From positions 1-64,000 of the forward strand of contig NZ_AUHM01000025.1 in assembly GCF_000423185.1 (NCBI RefSeq): DNA of 64,000 nt, written 5' to 3'. A program made the position numbers and the translations under genes. Below are positions 17,275 to 25,331 of the stretch, one piece after another (within the stretch, counting starts at the first letter, position 1; every line of letters starts with the position of its first letter). The notes beneath the pieces were generated by a model that was not told the origin of the DNA, ran no database searches, and saw only the letters and a program-made list of their open reading frames with translations. The DNA is from Inquilinus limosus DSM 16000. GTDB taxonomy: Bacteria; Pseudomonadota; Alphaproteobacteria; DSM-16000; Inquilinaceae.

Positions 17275-18228
17275 ATGGCGCGCCGCCTGCCACCGCTCAA
17301 TGCCCTCCGCGCCTTCGAGGCCGCCGCCCGCCATCTCAGCTTCGTCGACGCGGCCGACGAGCTTGCGGTCACGCCCGCCGCGGTCAGCCACCAGGTCAAG
17401 GCGCTGGAGGCCCATCTCGGACTCCCCCTGTTCCAGCGCCTGGCGCGCGGGCTGGTGCTGACCGAGCAGGGCCAGGCCCTGGCGCCGCAGCTCACCCGCG
17501 GCTTTGACCGCCTGGCCGAGGCGGTGGCGCGGGTCCGGGCCGATGGCGGCCAGACCGTGCTGTCGGTCACCGTGCTGCCCTCCTTCGCCGTGCGCTGGCT
17601 GCTGCCGCGGCTGGGCGAGTTCCGGCGGCTCAACCCGGGCATCGAGATCGAGGTCCAGGCCCAGCACCAGGCCGTGGATTTCCGGCGCGAGCGGGTCGAC
17701 ATCGCCCTGCGCTACGGCCGTGGCGGCTGGCCCGGCCTCTATGTCGAGCGCTTCCTCGACGACGAGGTGTTCCCGGTGTGCAGCCCGAAGCTGCTGCGCG
17801 ACGGGCCGAACCCGCTGCGCCGGCCGGAGGATCTGCGCCACCACACCCTGATCCACGACGTGCTGACCGGGGACGACGAGCCCTGGGTCACCTGGCAGCA
17901 ATGGCTGCTGCATTTCGGGCTCGACGATGTCGACCCCCGGCGCGGGCCGCGCTACAGCGACAGCCACATGATGCTGGAGGCGGCCGCTTCCGGCGAGGGC
18001 GTGGCCCTCGGCCGCAGCTCGATCATGGCCGACGACCTGACCAGCGGCCGGCTGGTCCGGCCGTTCCCGGACAGCCAGGTGGCCGACTACGCCTATCACT
18101 TCCTGTGCCGGACCGATGCGATCGACCGCCCGGCCGTGCGCGCCTTCCGCGACTGGCTGGTGGCCGTGGCGGCCGACGACCCGACCGCGCCCGCAACAGC
18201 GGCTCCTGCCTCGGCCCTGGACGGTTGA
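17275..18228 (+). CDS. LysR-type transcriptional regulator, GcvA-like
   Basis: A 317-residue LysR regulator. The HTH domain begins RRLPPLNALRAFEAAARHLS and continues with a recognition helix in VTPAAVSHQVKALE, the arrangement of the GcvA/AmpR subgroup. The rest is a type 2 periplasmic-binding effector domain. The start ATG 17275 is the first that gives the canonical N terminus. It is divergent from the DUF1127 gene across about 146 bp that contain a spaced TTTCT...AGAAA inverted repeat near 17228-17252. The target genes and effector are unknown. Confidence 0.9.
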   Translation: MARRLPPLNALRAFEAAARHLSFVDAADELAVTPAAVSHQVKALEAHLGLPLFQRLARGLVLTEQGQALAPQLTRGFDRLAEAVARVRADGGQTVLSVTVLPSFAVRWLLPRLGEFRRLNPGIEIEVQAQHQAVDFRRERVDIALRYGRGGWPGLYVERFLDDEVFPVCSPKLLRDGPNPLRRPEDLRHHTLIHDVLTGDDEPWVTWQQWLLHFGLDDVDPRRGPRYSDSHMMLEAAASGEGVALGRSSIMADDLTSGRLVRPFPDSQVADYAYHFLCRTDAIDRPAVRAFRDWLVAVAADDPTAPATAAPASALDG

Positions 18229-18250
18229 GTCTCGGCGGGCCACGAGAAAC

Positions 18251-18337
18251 CGTCATTGCGAGGAGGCGAAGTCGACCAAGCAATCCAGGGGCCACGCCAA
18301 ACGGCCCTGGATTGCTTCGCTGCGCTCGCAATGACGG
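18251..18337. repeat. Intergenic palindromic repeat, class A
   Basis: CGTCATTGCGAGGAGGCGAA...CAAGCAATCCAGGG on the left and CCCTGGATTGCTTCGCTGCG...CGCAATGACGG on the right form a long imperfect inverted repeat, almost identical to the copy at 16788. It immediately follows the LysR gene and may serve as its terminator. Confidence 0.85.
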
Positions 18338-18720
18338 CAAATGTCGATGAGATCCTGCAAGCAGGGTCGCCCCGGGCATGGGCCTTTTGTCCGATATTAA
18401 TACTGATTTTCGACGCATATTTTGCTTTGACCGTTTGGTCAGGATTTCGTTACGGTTCGACTCCAGGAGAGGCGGCGCCGATGCCGGAGAATCCGGTCGC
18501 GGCGCCATGCGAGGCTTGCGGTTCGTCGTCTCCCGGCCGGAGTCCGGGATCGAGCCCCTGGGAGAGATGATGACGACGGCATCCGACACCGTGACCGCGC
18601 GGCCGGCCTGCTCCATATCCTCCGTCCATGCCCCGACCTCCGGCGCCTCGCGGCGCTGGCGCCCCATGCGCATGGCAGATATGTTCTGACTCTTGGTTCG
18701 ACAGGGAGCGTCTTCCAACA
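18338..18720 (+). other. Long leader region upstream of the nucleoside operon
   Basis: About 380 bases without a convincing gene. The first part (18385-18460) is AT-rich and holds the RutR-like palindrome, so the operon promoter is probably here. Between 18481 and 18570 a 29-codon frame (MPENPVAAPCEACGSSS...) has a plausible AGGAGAGG upstream; it has no recognisable features and may be a leader peptide or chance. The region ends with GGGAG about a dozen bases before the BMP gene. Confidence 0.5.
18427..18442. promoter_or_regulatory. RutR-like operator upstream of the nucleoside operon
   Basis: TTGACCGTTTGGTCAG matches the published E. coli RutR consensus TTGACCANNTGGTCAA at 12 of the 14 defined positions, with an inverted TTGACC/GGTCA core and the correct four-base spacer. 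RutR is a uracil/thymine-sensing TetR-family regulator of pyrimidine and purine metabolism. That suits a cluster carrying cdd, deoA and a nucleoside importer. Binding by RutR is inference, and no rutR gene is in the window. Confidence 0.6.
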
Positions 18721-19716
18721 ATGAAAAAGCTTCTCTCCGCCCTCGCCCTCTCCACGGCGCTCGTGGCCGGGGCTGCCTTCGCCGACGAGGTGAAGCCGGC
18801 AGTGGTCTTCGACATGGGCGGCAAGTTCGACCGCTCCTTCAACGAAGGCATCTACAACGGCTCGAAGAAGTGGTCCGACGAGACCGGCATCAAGATCGCC
18901 GAGTTCGAGGTCACCAACGAATCCCAGCGCGAGCAGGCGCTGCGCCGCATGGCCGAGAACGGCGCCAATGTCGTGATCGCCGTCGGCTTCGCCCAGGCCC
19001 CGGCGCTGGAGATCGTGGCCGACGAGTTCCCGGACACGAAGTTCGCGATCATCGACGCGGTGGTCGACAAGCCGAACGTCCAGTCGATCGTGTTCAAGGA
19101 GCAGGAAGGCTCGTTCCTGGTCGGCGTGCTGGCGGCCCTCGCCTCGAAGACCGGCACGGTCGGCTTCGTCGGCGGCATGGACATCCCGCTGATCCGCGCC
19201 TTCGGCTGCGGCTACGTCCAGGGCGTGCACCACGCCAATGCCAACGCCAAGGTGCTGCAGAACATGACCGGCACCACCCCGGCCGCCTGGAACGACCCGA
19301 CCAAGGGCGGCGAGCTGGCGCGCAGCCAGTTCGATCGCGGCGCCGACGTGGTCTATGCCGCGGCGGGCGCGACCGGCCTCGGCGTGCTGCAGGCCGCGGC
19401 CGACGCCAAGAAGCTGTCGATCGGCGTCGACAGCAACCAGAACCACCTGCATCCGGGCTCGGTCCTGACCTCGATGCTGAAGCGCGTCGACGTCGCCGCC
19501 TACGACGTGTTCAAGACCGCCCAGGACGGCAGCTGGAAGCCGGGCGTGAAGGTGCTCGGCCTCAAGGAGGACGGCGTGGGCTGGGCGCTGGACGACAACA
19601 ACGCCAAGCTGATCACGCCGGAGATGAAAGAGAAGGTCGACGCCGCGGCGAAGGGCATCATCGACGGCTCGATCCAGGTGGTGGACTACCGCACCAACAA
19701 CTCCTGCCCGCTGTGA
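18721..19716 (+). CDS. BMP-family nucleoside ABC transporter substrate-binding protein
   Basis: A 331-residue periplasmic binding protein of the BMP/PnrA family, which captures purine and pyrimidine nucleosides. A signal peptide (MKKLLSALALSTALVAGAAF-A) precedes KPAVVFDMGGKFDRSFNEG, the family's diagnostic mature start. Later landmarks are VGFVGGMDIPLIRAFGCGY and GVDSNQNHLHPGSVLTSM. It is the first gene of an operon with two permeases, a tandem ATPase and nucleoside-degrading enzymes, which reinforces the substrate class. The ribosome-binding site (GGGAG near 18706) is rather far from the start. Confidence 0.93.
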   Translation: MKKLLSALALSTALVAGAAFADEVKPAVVFDMGGKFDRSFNEGIYNGSKKWSDETGIKIAEFEVTNESQREQALRRMAENGANVVIAVGFAQAPALEIVADEFPDTKFAIIDAVVDKPNVQSIVFKEQEGSFLVGVLAALASKTGTVGFVGGMDIPLIRAFGCGYVQGVHHANANAKVLQNMTGTTPAAWNDPTKGGELARSQFDRGADVVYAAAGATGLGVLQAAADAKKLSIGVDSNQNHLHPGSVLTSMLKRVDVAAYDVFKTAQDGSWKPGVKVLGLKEDGVGWALDDNNAKLITPEMKEKVDAAAKGIIDGSIQVVDYRTNNSCPL

Positions 19717-19735
19717 CGGCGGCGCCCGAGCGCAG

Positions 19736-21319
19736 ATGGACAATGACGGCGTGACCCGCGCCGCGGCGGCCGGCGGTTCCCTCGCGGGGGGGCCGCCGGC
19801 CATCGAATTGCGCGGCATCAACAAGAGCTTCGGCCCGGTCCGGGCCAACCAGGACGTCTCGCTGACGATCGCCCCCGGCACGATCCACGGCATCATCGGC
19901 GAGAACGGCGCCGGCAAGTCGACCCTGATGTCGATCCTGTACGGCTTCTACGAGGCCGACAGCGGCGAGATCCTGGTCAACGGCCAGGCCAAGCGCATCA
20001 CCTCCTCCAGCGACGCGATCGCGGCCGGCATCGGCATGGTGCACCAGCACTTCATGCTGGTGGAGCCATTCACCGTGCTGGAGAACGTGATCCTCGGCGC
20101 CGAGGGCGGCGCCCTCCTGGCCGGCGGCAAGGCCCGGGCGCGGGCGGAGCTGCAGCGGCTGGAGCGCGAATACAGCCTGGAGGTGCCGGTCGACGCCGTG
20201 GTCGGCGACCTGCCGGTCGGGCTGCAGCAGCGGGTCGAGATCCTGAAGGCACTCTACCGCGGCGCCGACATCCTGATCCTGGACGAGCCGACCGGTGTGC
20301 TGACGCCGCAGGAGGCCGACCACCTGTTCCGCATCCTCGCGGCGCTGCGGGCGCAGGGCAAGACGGTGATCCTGATCACCCACAAGCTGCGCGAGATTAT
20401 GGCGATCACCGACGCGGTGACGGTGATGCGGCAGGGCCGCGTCGTCGCGAACGTCGCGACGAAGGAGACCAGCCGCGAGCAGCTGGCGGAGCTGATGGTC
20501 GGCCGCAAGGTGCTGCTGCGCGTCGATAAGACCCCGGCCCGGCCGGGCGAGACGCTGCTGGAGGTGCGCGGCCTCGACGTCGTCGACGGCCAGGGCGTGC
20601 GCCGGGTCAAGGACGTGTCCTTCGCCCTCAGGGCCGGCGAGATCGTCGGCATCGCCGGCGTCTCCGGCAACGGCCAGTCGGAGCTGCTGGCCGCGCTGGC
20701 CGGCATGGTGCGGCCGGCCAAGGGCGACATCGTGGTGGGCGGCACAGCCCTCTCGTCGCTGCCGCATGTCGATGCCGGGACGCTGCGCGGCCTCGGCGTC
20801 GGCCATGTGCCGGAGGACCGGCACCGCGAGGGGCTGGTCACCGCCTTCACCGCCGCCGAATGCTCGATCCTCGGCCATCACGCCGATCCGGCCTACAACG
20901 GCGCGGTGATGACCGACGGCCGCAAGGTGGTGGCGCATTGCGAGCGGCTGATGCGCGACTACGACGTGCGGCCGCCGAACCCGCATCTCAGGGCCGCCAA
21001 CTTCTCCGGCGGCAACCAGCAGAAGATCATCGTCGGCCGCGAGGTCGAGCGCGACCCGAAGGTGCTGCTGGTCGGCCAGCCGACCCGCGGCGTCGACATC
21101 GGCGCGATCGAGGCGATCCACCGCCGGCTGGTGACGCTGCGCGACAGCGGCAAGGCGATCCTGCTGGTGTCGGTCGAGCTCGACGAGATCCGCTCCCTGG
21201 CCGACCGCATCCTCGTCATGTTCGACGGCATGATCGTCGGCGAGGTTCCGGCCGACGGCGCCAGCGAGCAATCGCTGGGCCTGATGATGGCCGGCGTCCA
21301 GCAGGAGGCCGCGGAATGA
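19736..21319 (+). CDS. Nucleoside ABC transporter, tandem ATP-binding protein
   Basis: A 527-residue protein with two ABC ATPase domains, as in the YufO/NupA and RbsA/MglA class. Domain 1 has Walker A GENGAGKST, an altered signature (LPVGLQQR) and Walker B ILILDEPTGVLTPQE. Domain 2 has the degenerate Walker A GVSGNGQSE expected in this class, signature FSGGNQQK and QPTRGVDIGA. It lies 19 bp after the BMP gene, and its stop overlaps the next start (ATGA), so it is translationally coupled. It energises the two downstream permeases. Confidence 0.94.
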   Translation: MDNDGVTRAAAAGGSLAGGPPAIELRGINKSFGPVRANQDVSLTIAPGTIHGIIGENGAGKSTLMSILYGFYEADSGEILVNGQAKRITSSSDAIAAGIGMVHQHFMLVEPFTVLENVILGAEGGALLAGGKARARAELQRLEREYSLEVPVDAVVGDLPVGLQQRVEILKALYRGADILILDEPTGVLTPQEADHLFRILAALRAQGKTVILITHKLREIMAITDAVTVMRQGRVVANVATKETSREQLAELMVGRKVLLRVDKTPARPGETLLEVRGLDVVDGQGVRRVKDVSFALRAGEIVGIAGVSGNGQSELLAALAGMVRPAKGDIVVGGTALSSLPHVDAGTLRGLGVGHVPEDRHREGLVTAFTAAECSILGHHADPAYNGAVMTDGRKVVAHCERLMRDYDVRPPNPHLRAANFSGGNQQKIIVGREVERDPKVLLVGQPTRGVDIGAIEAIHRRLVTLRDSGKAILLVSVELDEIRSLADRILVMFDGMIVGEVPADGASEQSLGLMMAGVQQEAAE

Positions 21320-22494
21320 GCGCCTTCGGCCGTTCGGCCGCGGTGCCGCGCTGGGTGTCGATCGGGCTGATCCCCGCGGTCAACCTGATCCTCGCCTTCG
21401 TCGCCGCCGGGCTGGTGGTGCTGGTCATCTACTGGGGCCAGTACGCCGACGGCACGCTGCCCGGGGCGGATTATCTCTACACCCCGGTGCGCGCGGCGGG
21501 CCTTCTGCTGAAGGGCGCCTTCGGCAGCTTCGCGAACTGGAGCTACACGCTCTACTACACCACCAACTTCATCTTCGCCGGCTTGGCCGTGGCGGTCGCC
21601 TTCCATGCCGGGCTGTTCAACATCGGCGCCGAGGGGCAGGCCTATGTCGCCGGGCTCGGCGTCGGCCTCGTCTGCCTCTATCTCGACTTCCTGCCCTTCA
21701 TACTGGTGCTGCCGCTGGCGATCGTCGCCGCGGCGCTGTTCGGCGCCGCCTGGGCCTTCATCCCGGCCTATCTGCAGGCCAAGCGGGGCAGCCACATCGT
21801 CATCACGACGATCATGTTCAACTTCATCGCCTCGTCGCTGATGGTCTATCTGATGGTCCATGTGCTGATCGCGCCGGGCCAGCAGTCGCCGGAGAGCCGG
21901 GCCTTCGCCGCCGGCACCGTGCTGCCGACCATCAGCGAGGTCCTGTCCTGGTTCGGGATCCGGATGCGGCGGCTGCCGCTGAACCTGTCGTTCCTGTGGG
22001 CGCTGGCCTGCTGCGTCTTCGTCTGGATCTTCGTCTGGCGCACCCGCTGGGGCTATGCCCTGCGGACGGTCGGGCTGAACCCGCGCGCGGCGGTCTATGG
22101 CGGCATCTCGGTCGCCGGCATCATCATCCTGGCGATGTGCATCTCGGGCGCCCTGTCCGGCTTCATCGCGCTGAACGAGATCATGGGGGTGCAGCGGCGC
22201 ATCCTGCTGAACTTCGTCGCCGGCGCCGGCTTCGTCGGCATCGCCGTGTCGCTGATGGGGCGCAACCATCCCTTCGGCATCATCTTCGCGGCCCTCCTGT
22301 TCGGCGCCCTCTATCAGGGCGGGGCCGAGCTGAACTTCGACATGCCGGAGATCACGCGCTGGATGGTGGTGGTGATCCAGGGGCTGGTGATCCTGTTCGC
22401 CGGCGCGCTGGAGAACCTGTTCCGGCCGCGGATCGAGGCGCTGTTCCGGCGGCGCGAGCCGGCGCTGCGGGCGGCGCGGGAGGCCGGCTCGTGA
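21316..22494 (+). CDS. Nucleoside ABC transporter permease 1 (YufP/NupB-type)
   Basis: A 392-residue BPD_transp_2-family membrane protein with about nine or ten helices. Conserved features are FNIGAEGQAYVAGLG near residue 105 and a C-terminal GAGFVGIAVSLMGRNHPFGI stretch typical of nucleoside permeases. The first helix follows a short polar N terminus (MSAFGRSAAVPRW). The start is the ATG in ATGA overlapping the ATPase stop. It pairs with the next gene to form a heterodimeric channel. Confidence 0.93.
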   Translation: MSAFGRSAAVPRWVSIGLIPAVNLILAFVAAGLVVLVIYWGQYADGTLPGADYLYTPVRAAGLLLKGAFGSFANWSYTLYYTTNFIFAGLAVAVAFHAGLFNIGAEGQAYVAGLGVGLVCLYLDFLPFILVLPLAIVAAALFGAAWAFIPAYLQAKRGSHIVITTIMFNFIASSLMVYLMVHVLIAPGQQSPESRAFAAGTVLPTISEVLSWFGIRMRRLPLNLSFLWALACCVFVWIFVWRTRWGYALRTVGLNPRAAVYGGISVAGIIILAMCISGALSGFIALNEIMGVQRRILLNFVAGAGFVGIAVSLMGRNHPFGIIFAALLFGALYQGGAELNFDMPEITRWMVVVIQGLVILFAGALENLFRPRIEALFRRREPALRAAREAGS

Positions 22495-23459
22495 CCCTGC
22501 TCGACATCATCGCGCTGCTCGACGCCACGATCCGCACCTCGACCCCGCTGATCCTGGCCGCCCTCGCCGGCCTGTTCGCCGAGCGGGCCGGGCTGGTCGA
22601 TATCGGGCTCGAAGGCAAGATGCTGGCCGCGGCCTTCGCCTCCGCCGCCATGGCCGCCTATGCCGGCTCGGCCTGGGCCGGGCTCGGCATGGGCGTGGTG
22701 GTCTCGGTCGCGCTGGCGCTGCTGCACGGCTACGCCTCGATCACCCATCGCGGCAATCAGGTGGTCTCCGGCCTCGCCATCAACATCATGGCCTCAGGCC
22801 TGACGGTGACGCTGGGGATCGCCTGGTACCAGCGCGGCGGCCAGACCCCGCCGCTGGAGGGCGACGCCCGGTTCCAGCAGATCGCTCTGCCGCTGGCCGA
22901 CACGCTGCGGGACGCGCCGGTGATAGGACCGATCTGGTCCGAGCTGATTTCCGGCCACTCGATCCTGGTCTATGTCGCCTTCCTGGCGGTGCCGCTGGTG
23001 GCCTGGATCGTCTACCGCACCCGCTTCGGCCTGCGCCTGCGCGCGGTCGGCGAGAACCCGGCGGCGGTCGACACCGCCGGCATCTCGGTCGCCGGGCTGC
23101 GCTACCGGGCGATCGCCCTCACCGGCGTGCTCTGCGGTTTCGCCGGCACCTATCTGTCGGTGGCGCAGAACGCCTCCTTCGGCCAGGACATGACCGCCGG
23201 CAAGGGCTATCTCGCCCTCGCCGCCCTGATCTTCGCCAAGTGGAAGCCCTGGCCCGTGATGTTCACCTGCCTGCTCTTCGGCCTTCTGGAGGCGATCGAG
23301 GCGCGGCTGCAGGGCACGGTCATTCCCGGCATCGGCGAGATCCCGGTGCAGTTCATCCAGGCGCTGCCCTATATCCTGACGGTGGTCCTGCTGGCCGGCT
23401 TCATCGGCCGGGCGACCGCGCCGAAGGCGAGCGGCATTCCCTACGTCAAGGAACGCTGA
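22491..23459 (+). CDS. Nucleoside ABC transporter permease 2 (YufQ/NupC-type)
   Basis: A 322-residue membrane protein, shorter partner of the preceding permease, of the same BPD_transp_2 family. Landmarks are FAERAGLVDIGLEGKMLAAA, RTRFGLRLRAVGENPAAVDT and GKGYLALAALIFAKWKP. The start is GTG 22491, which overlaps the previous stop (GTGA) and has GGGAGG just upstream; no in-frame ATG gives the complete first helix. The gene is followed immediately by cdd, so transported nucleosides are processed by products of the same mRNA. Confidence 0.93.
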   Translation: MTLLDIIALLDATIRTSTPLILAALAGLFAERAGLVDIGLEGKMLAAAFASAAMAAYAGSAWAGLGMGVVVSVALALLHGYASITHRGNQVVSGLAINIMASGLTVTLGIAWYQRGGQTPPLEGDARFQQIALPLADTLRDAPVIGPIWSELISGHSILVYVAFLAVPLVAWIVYRTRFGLRLRAVGENPAAVDTAGISVAGLRYRAIALTGVLCGFAGTYLSVAQNASFGQDMTAGKGYLALAALIFAKWKPWPVMFTCLLFGLLEAIEARLQGTVIPGIGEIPVQFIQALPYILTVVLLAGFIGRATAPKASGIPYVKER

Positions 23460-23462
23460 GTG

Positions 23463-23879
23463 ATGAGCGATCCCGGCTTCGAGGCGCTGTTCCAGGCCGC
23501 CAGCGCGGCCCGCGCCCGCGCCCATGTGCCCTATTCGCGTTTCCCGGTCGGCGCCGCGATCCGCACGCCGGACGGCCGCATCCATGCCGGCTGCAATGTC
23601 GAGAATGCCGCCTATCCGCAGAGCCAATGCGCCGAGGCGACGGCGATCGGCGTCATGGTCGCGGCGGGCGACAAGGCGATCGCCGAGATCGTGGTGGTCG
23701 GCGGCGAGGCCGGCGACACGCTGCTGTGCACGCCCTGCGGCGGCTGCCGTCAGCGGATCCGGGAGTTCGCCCGCGGCGACACGAAGATCCATGTCTGCGG
23801 GCCGGAGGGGCTGCGCATGACCACGACGCTCGACGCCCTGCTGCCGCATTCCTTCGGGCCGGAGAACCTGCGGGACTGA
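23463..23879 (+). CDS. cdd: Cytidine deaminase
   Basis: A 138-residue homotetrameric-type cytidine/deoxycytidine deaminase giving uridine/deoxyuridine. Zinc ligands are Cys44 (HAGCNVENA) and Cys92/Cys95 (TPCGGCRQ); Glu47 is the proton shuttle. The length equals the short bacterial class. ATG 23463 is used; a GTG immediately before it (23460) is also possible and lies closer to AAGGA at 23448-23452. It follows the permease gene with no gap and supplies uridine for the phosphorolysis step encoded next. Confidence 0.95.
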   Translation: MSDPGFEALFQAASAARARAHVPYSRFPVGAAIRTPDGRIHAGCNVENAAYPQSQCAEATAIGVMVAAGDKAIAEIVVVGGEAGDTLLCTPCGGCRQRIREFARGDTKIHVCGPEGLRMTTTLDALLPHSFGPENLRD

Positions 23880-23963
23880 GGTCTGAGAACGCCTCTGGCG
23901 TCCGTCCGTTTCCCGTCCTAGTAAGAACCAACCGTGTCCAAACGGATTCGCCCGAGGGTCGCC

Positions 23964-24002
23964 ATGTCCGAGACCGCTGCCGTGCCGGCCGAGGGCCGCT
24001 GA
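23964..24002 (+). other. 12-codon mini-ORF directly before deoA
   Basis: ATG 23964 has GAGGG upstream and encodes MSETAAVPAEGR, with its TGA one base before the deoA ATG. It lies in the only sizeable gap (124 bp) inside the operon. It could couple translation to deoA or be the remnant of a lost gene. It is equally compatible with chance. Confidence 0.3.
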
Positions 24003-24003
24003 C

Positions 24004-25329
24004 ATGACGCTGCTGCCGCAGGAGATCATCCGCCGCAAGCGCGACGGGGCCGTGCTCGACGATGCCGAGATCGAGGCGATGGTGCGCGGCGCGGTCGACG
24101 CCAGCGTCACCGACGCCCAGATCGCCGCCTTCGCCATGGCGGTCTTCTTCCGCGGCATGACAATGCCGGAGCGGGTGGCCTTCACCCGCGCCATGGCCCG
24201 GTCCGGCCGGGTGCTGGACTGGTCGGCCGCCAACCTGCCCGGCCCGGTGCTGGACAAGCATTCGACCGGCGGCATCGGCGACAAGACCAGCCTGATCCTG
24301 GCCCCGATCGTCGCCGCCTGCGGCGGCTTCGTGCCGATGATCTCCGGCCGCGGCCTGGGCCACACCGGCGGCACGCTGGACAAGATGGATTCGATCCCGG
24401 GCTATGTCAGCCAGCCGGAGACCGAGGTGCTGGACCGGGTGGTGCGATCGGCCGGCTGCGCCGTGGTCGGCGCCACCCGCGACATCGCCCCGGCCGACCG
24501 CCGGATCTACGCCATCCGCGACACCACCGGCACTGTGGAGTCGATCGACCTCATCACCGCCTCGATCCTGTCGAAGAAGATGGCCGCCGGCCTGGGCGGG
24601 CTGGTGATGGACGTGAAGTTCGGCACCGGCGCCTTCATGAGCGGCATGGACGACGCCCGCGCCCTGGCCCGGTCGATCGTCGACGTCGCCAATGGCGGCG
24701 GCCTGCCGACCGTCGCCCTGCTGACCGACATGAACCAGCCGCTGGGCCGCGCCGCCGGCAACGCGGTCGAGGTGCGCGAGGCGATCGACCTCCTGACCGG
24801 CGGGCCGAAGGACGCCCGGCTGTGGGAGGTGACGGCCCGGCTGACCGCGGAGCTGCTGGCGATCGGCGGCCTGGCCGCCGATGCCGAGGCGGCGCGGATC
24901 AAGGTCGAGCACGCCCTGGCCAGCGGCGCCGCGGCGGAGCGCTTCGCCCGCATGGTCCGCGACCTGGGCGGCCCCGCCGACATCCTGGAGAAGGCCGACA
25001 GCCACCTGCCGGCGGCGCCGGTGGTGCGGCCGATCACGGCGGAGCGCGACGGCGTCGTCGCCGCGGTCGACGCCCGGGCGATCGGCGTCGCCATCGTCGC
25101 CCTGGGCGGCGGGCGCACCAGGCCCGAGGACGGCATCGACCACGCCGTCGGCCTGACCGAGATCGCCGCCATCGGCGAATCCGTAGGCCCGCAGGGCCGG
25201 CCGCTGGCCCTGCTGCACACCCGCGACGAGGCCGCGGCGGACCGGGCCGAGGCCGCGATCCGCGCCGCCGTCACGGTGGCCGGGGCCGCACCGGCCCAGC
25301 CGCCGCTGGTGGCCGAGCGGATCGCCTGA
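24004..25329 (+). CDS. deoA: Thymidine phosphorylase
   Basis: A 441-residue glycosyltransferase-family-3 enzyme that phosphorolyses thymidine/deoxyuridine to base and 2-deoxyribose-1-phosphate. The N terminus is the canonical LLPQEIIRRKRDGAVLDDAE. The phosphate-binding signature KHSTGGIGDKTSL is followed by SGRGLGHTGGTLDKMDSIPG. Full length matches E. coli DeoA (440). The start ATG 24004 follows the stop of a 12-codon mini-ORF. In context it uses the (deoxy)uridine made by Cdd after BMP-mediated import. Confidence 0.95.
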   Translation: MTLLPQEIIRRKRDGAVLDDAEIEAMVRGAVDASVTDAQIAAFAMAVFFRGMTMPERVAFTRAMARSGRVLDWSAANLPGPVLDKHSTGGIGDKTSLILAPIVAACGGFVPMISGRGLGHTGGTLDKMDSIPGYVSQPETEVLDRVVRSAGCAVVGATRDIAPADRRIYAIRDTTGTVESIDLITASILSKKMAAGLGGLVMDVKFGTGAFMSGMDDARALARSIVDVANGGGLPTVALLTDMNQPLGRAAGNAVEVREAIDLLTGGPKDARLWEVTARLTAELLAIGGLAADAEAARIKVEHALASGAAAERFARMVRDLGGPADILEKADSHLPAAPVVRPITAERDGVVAAVDARAIGVAIVALGGGRTRPEDGIDHAVGLTEIAAIGESVGPQGRPLALLHTRDEAAADRAEAAIRAAVTVAGAAPAQPPLVAERIA

Positions 25330-25331
25330 GC

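Noticed and set aside
16788-18337. CRISPR-like spacing of repeated units
   Set aside because: The repeated units are long palindromes with one copy per intergenic region. There are no regular spacers and no cas genes.
18378-18689. 103-codon plus-strand frame in the leader of the nucleoside operon
   Set aside because: It runs through the RutR-like site, has no ribosome-binding site and gives a low-complexity Arg/Ser-rich product.
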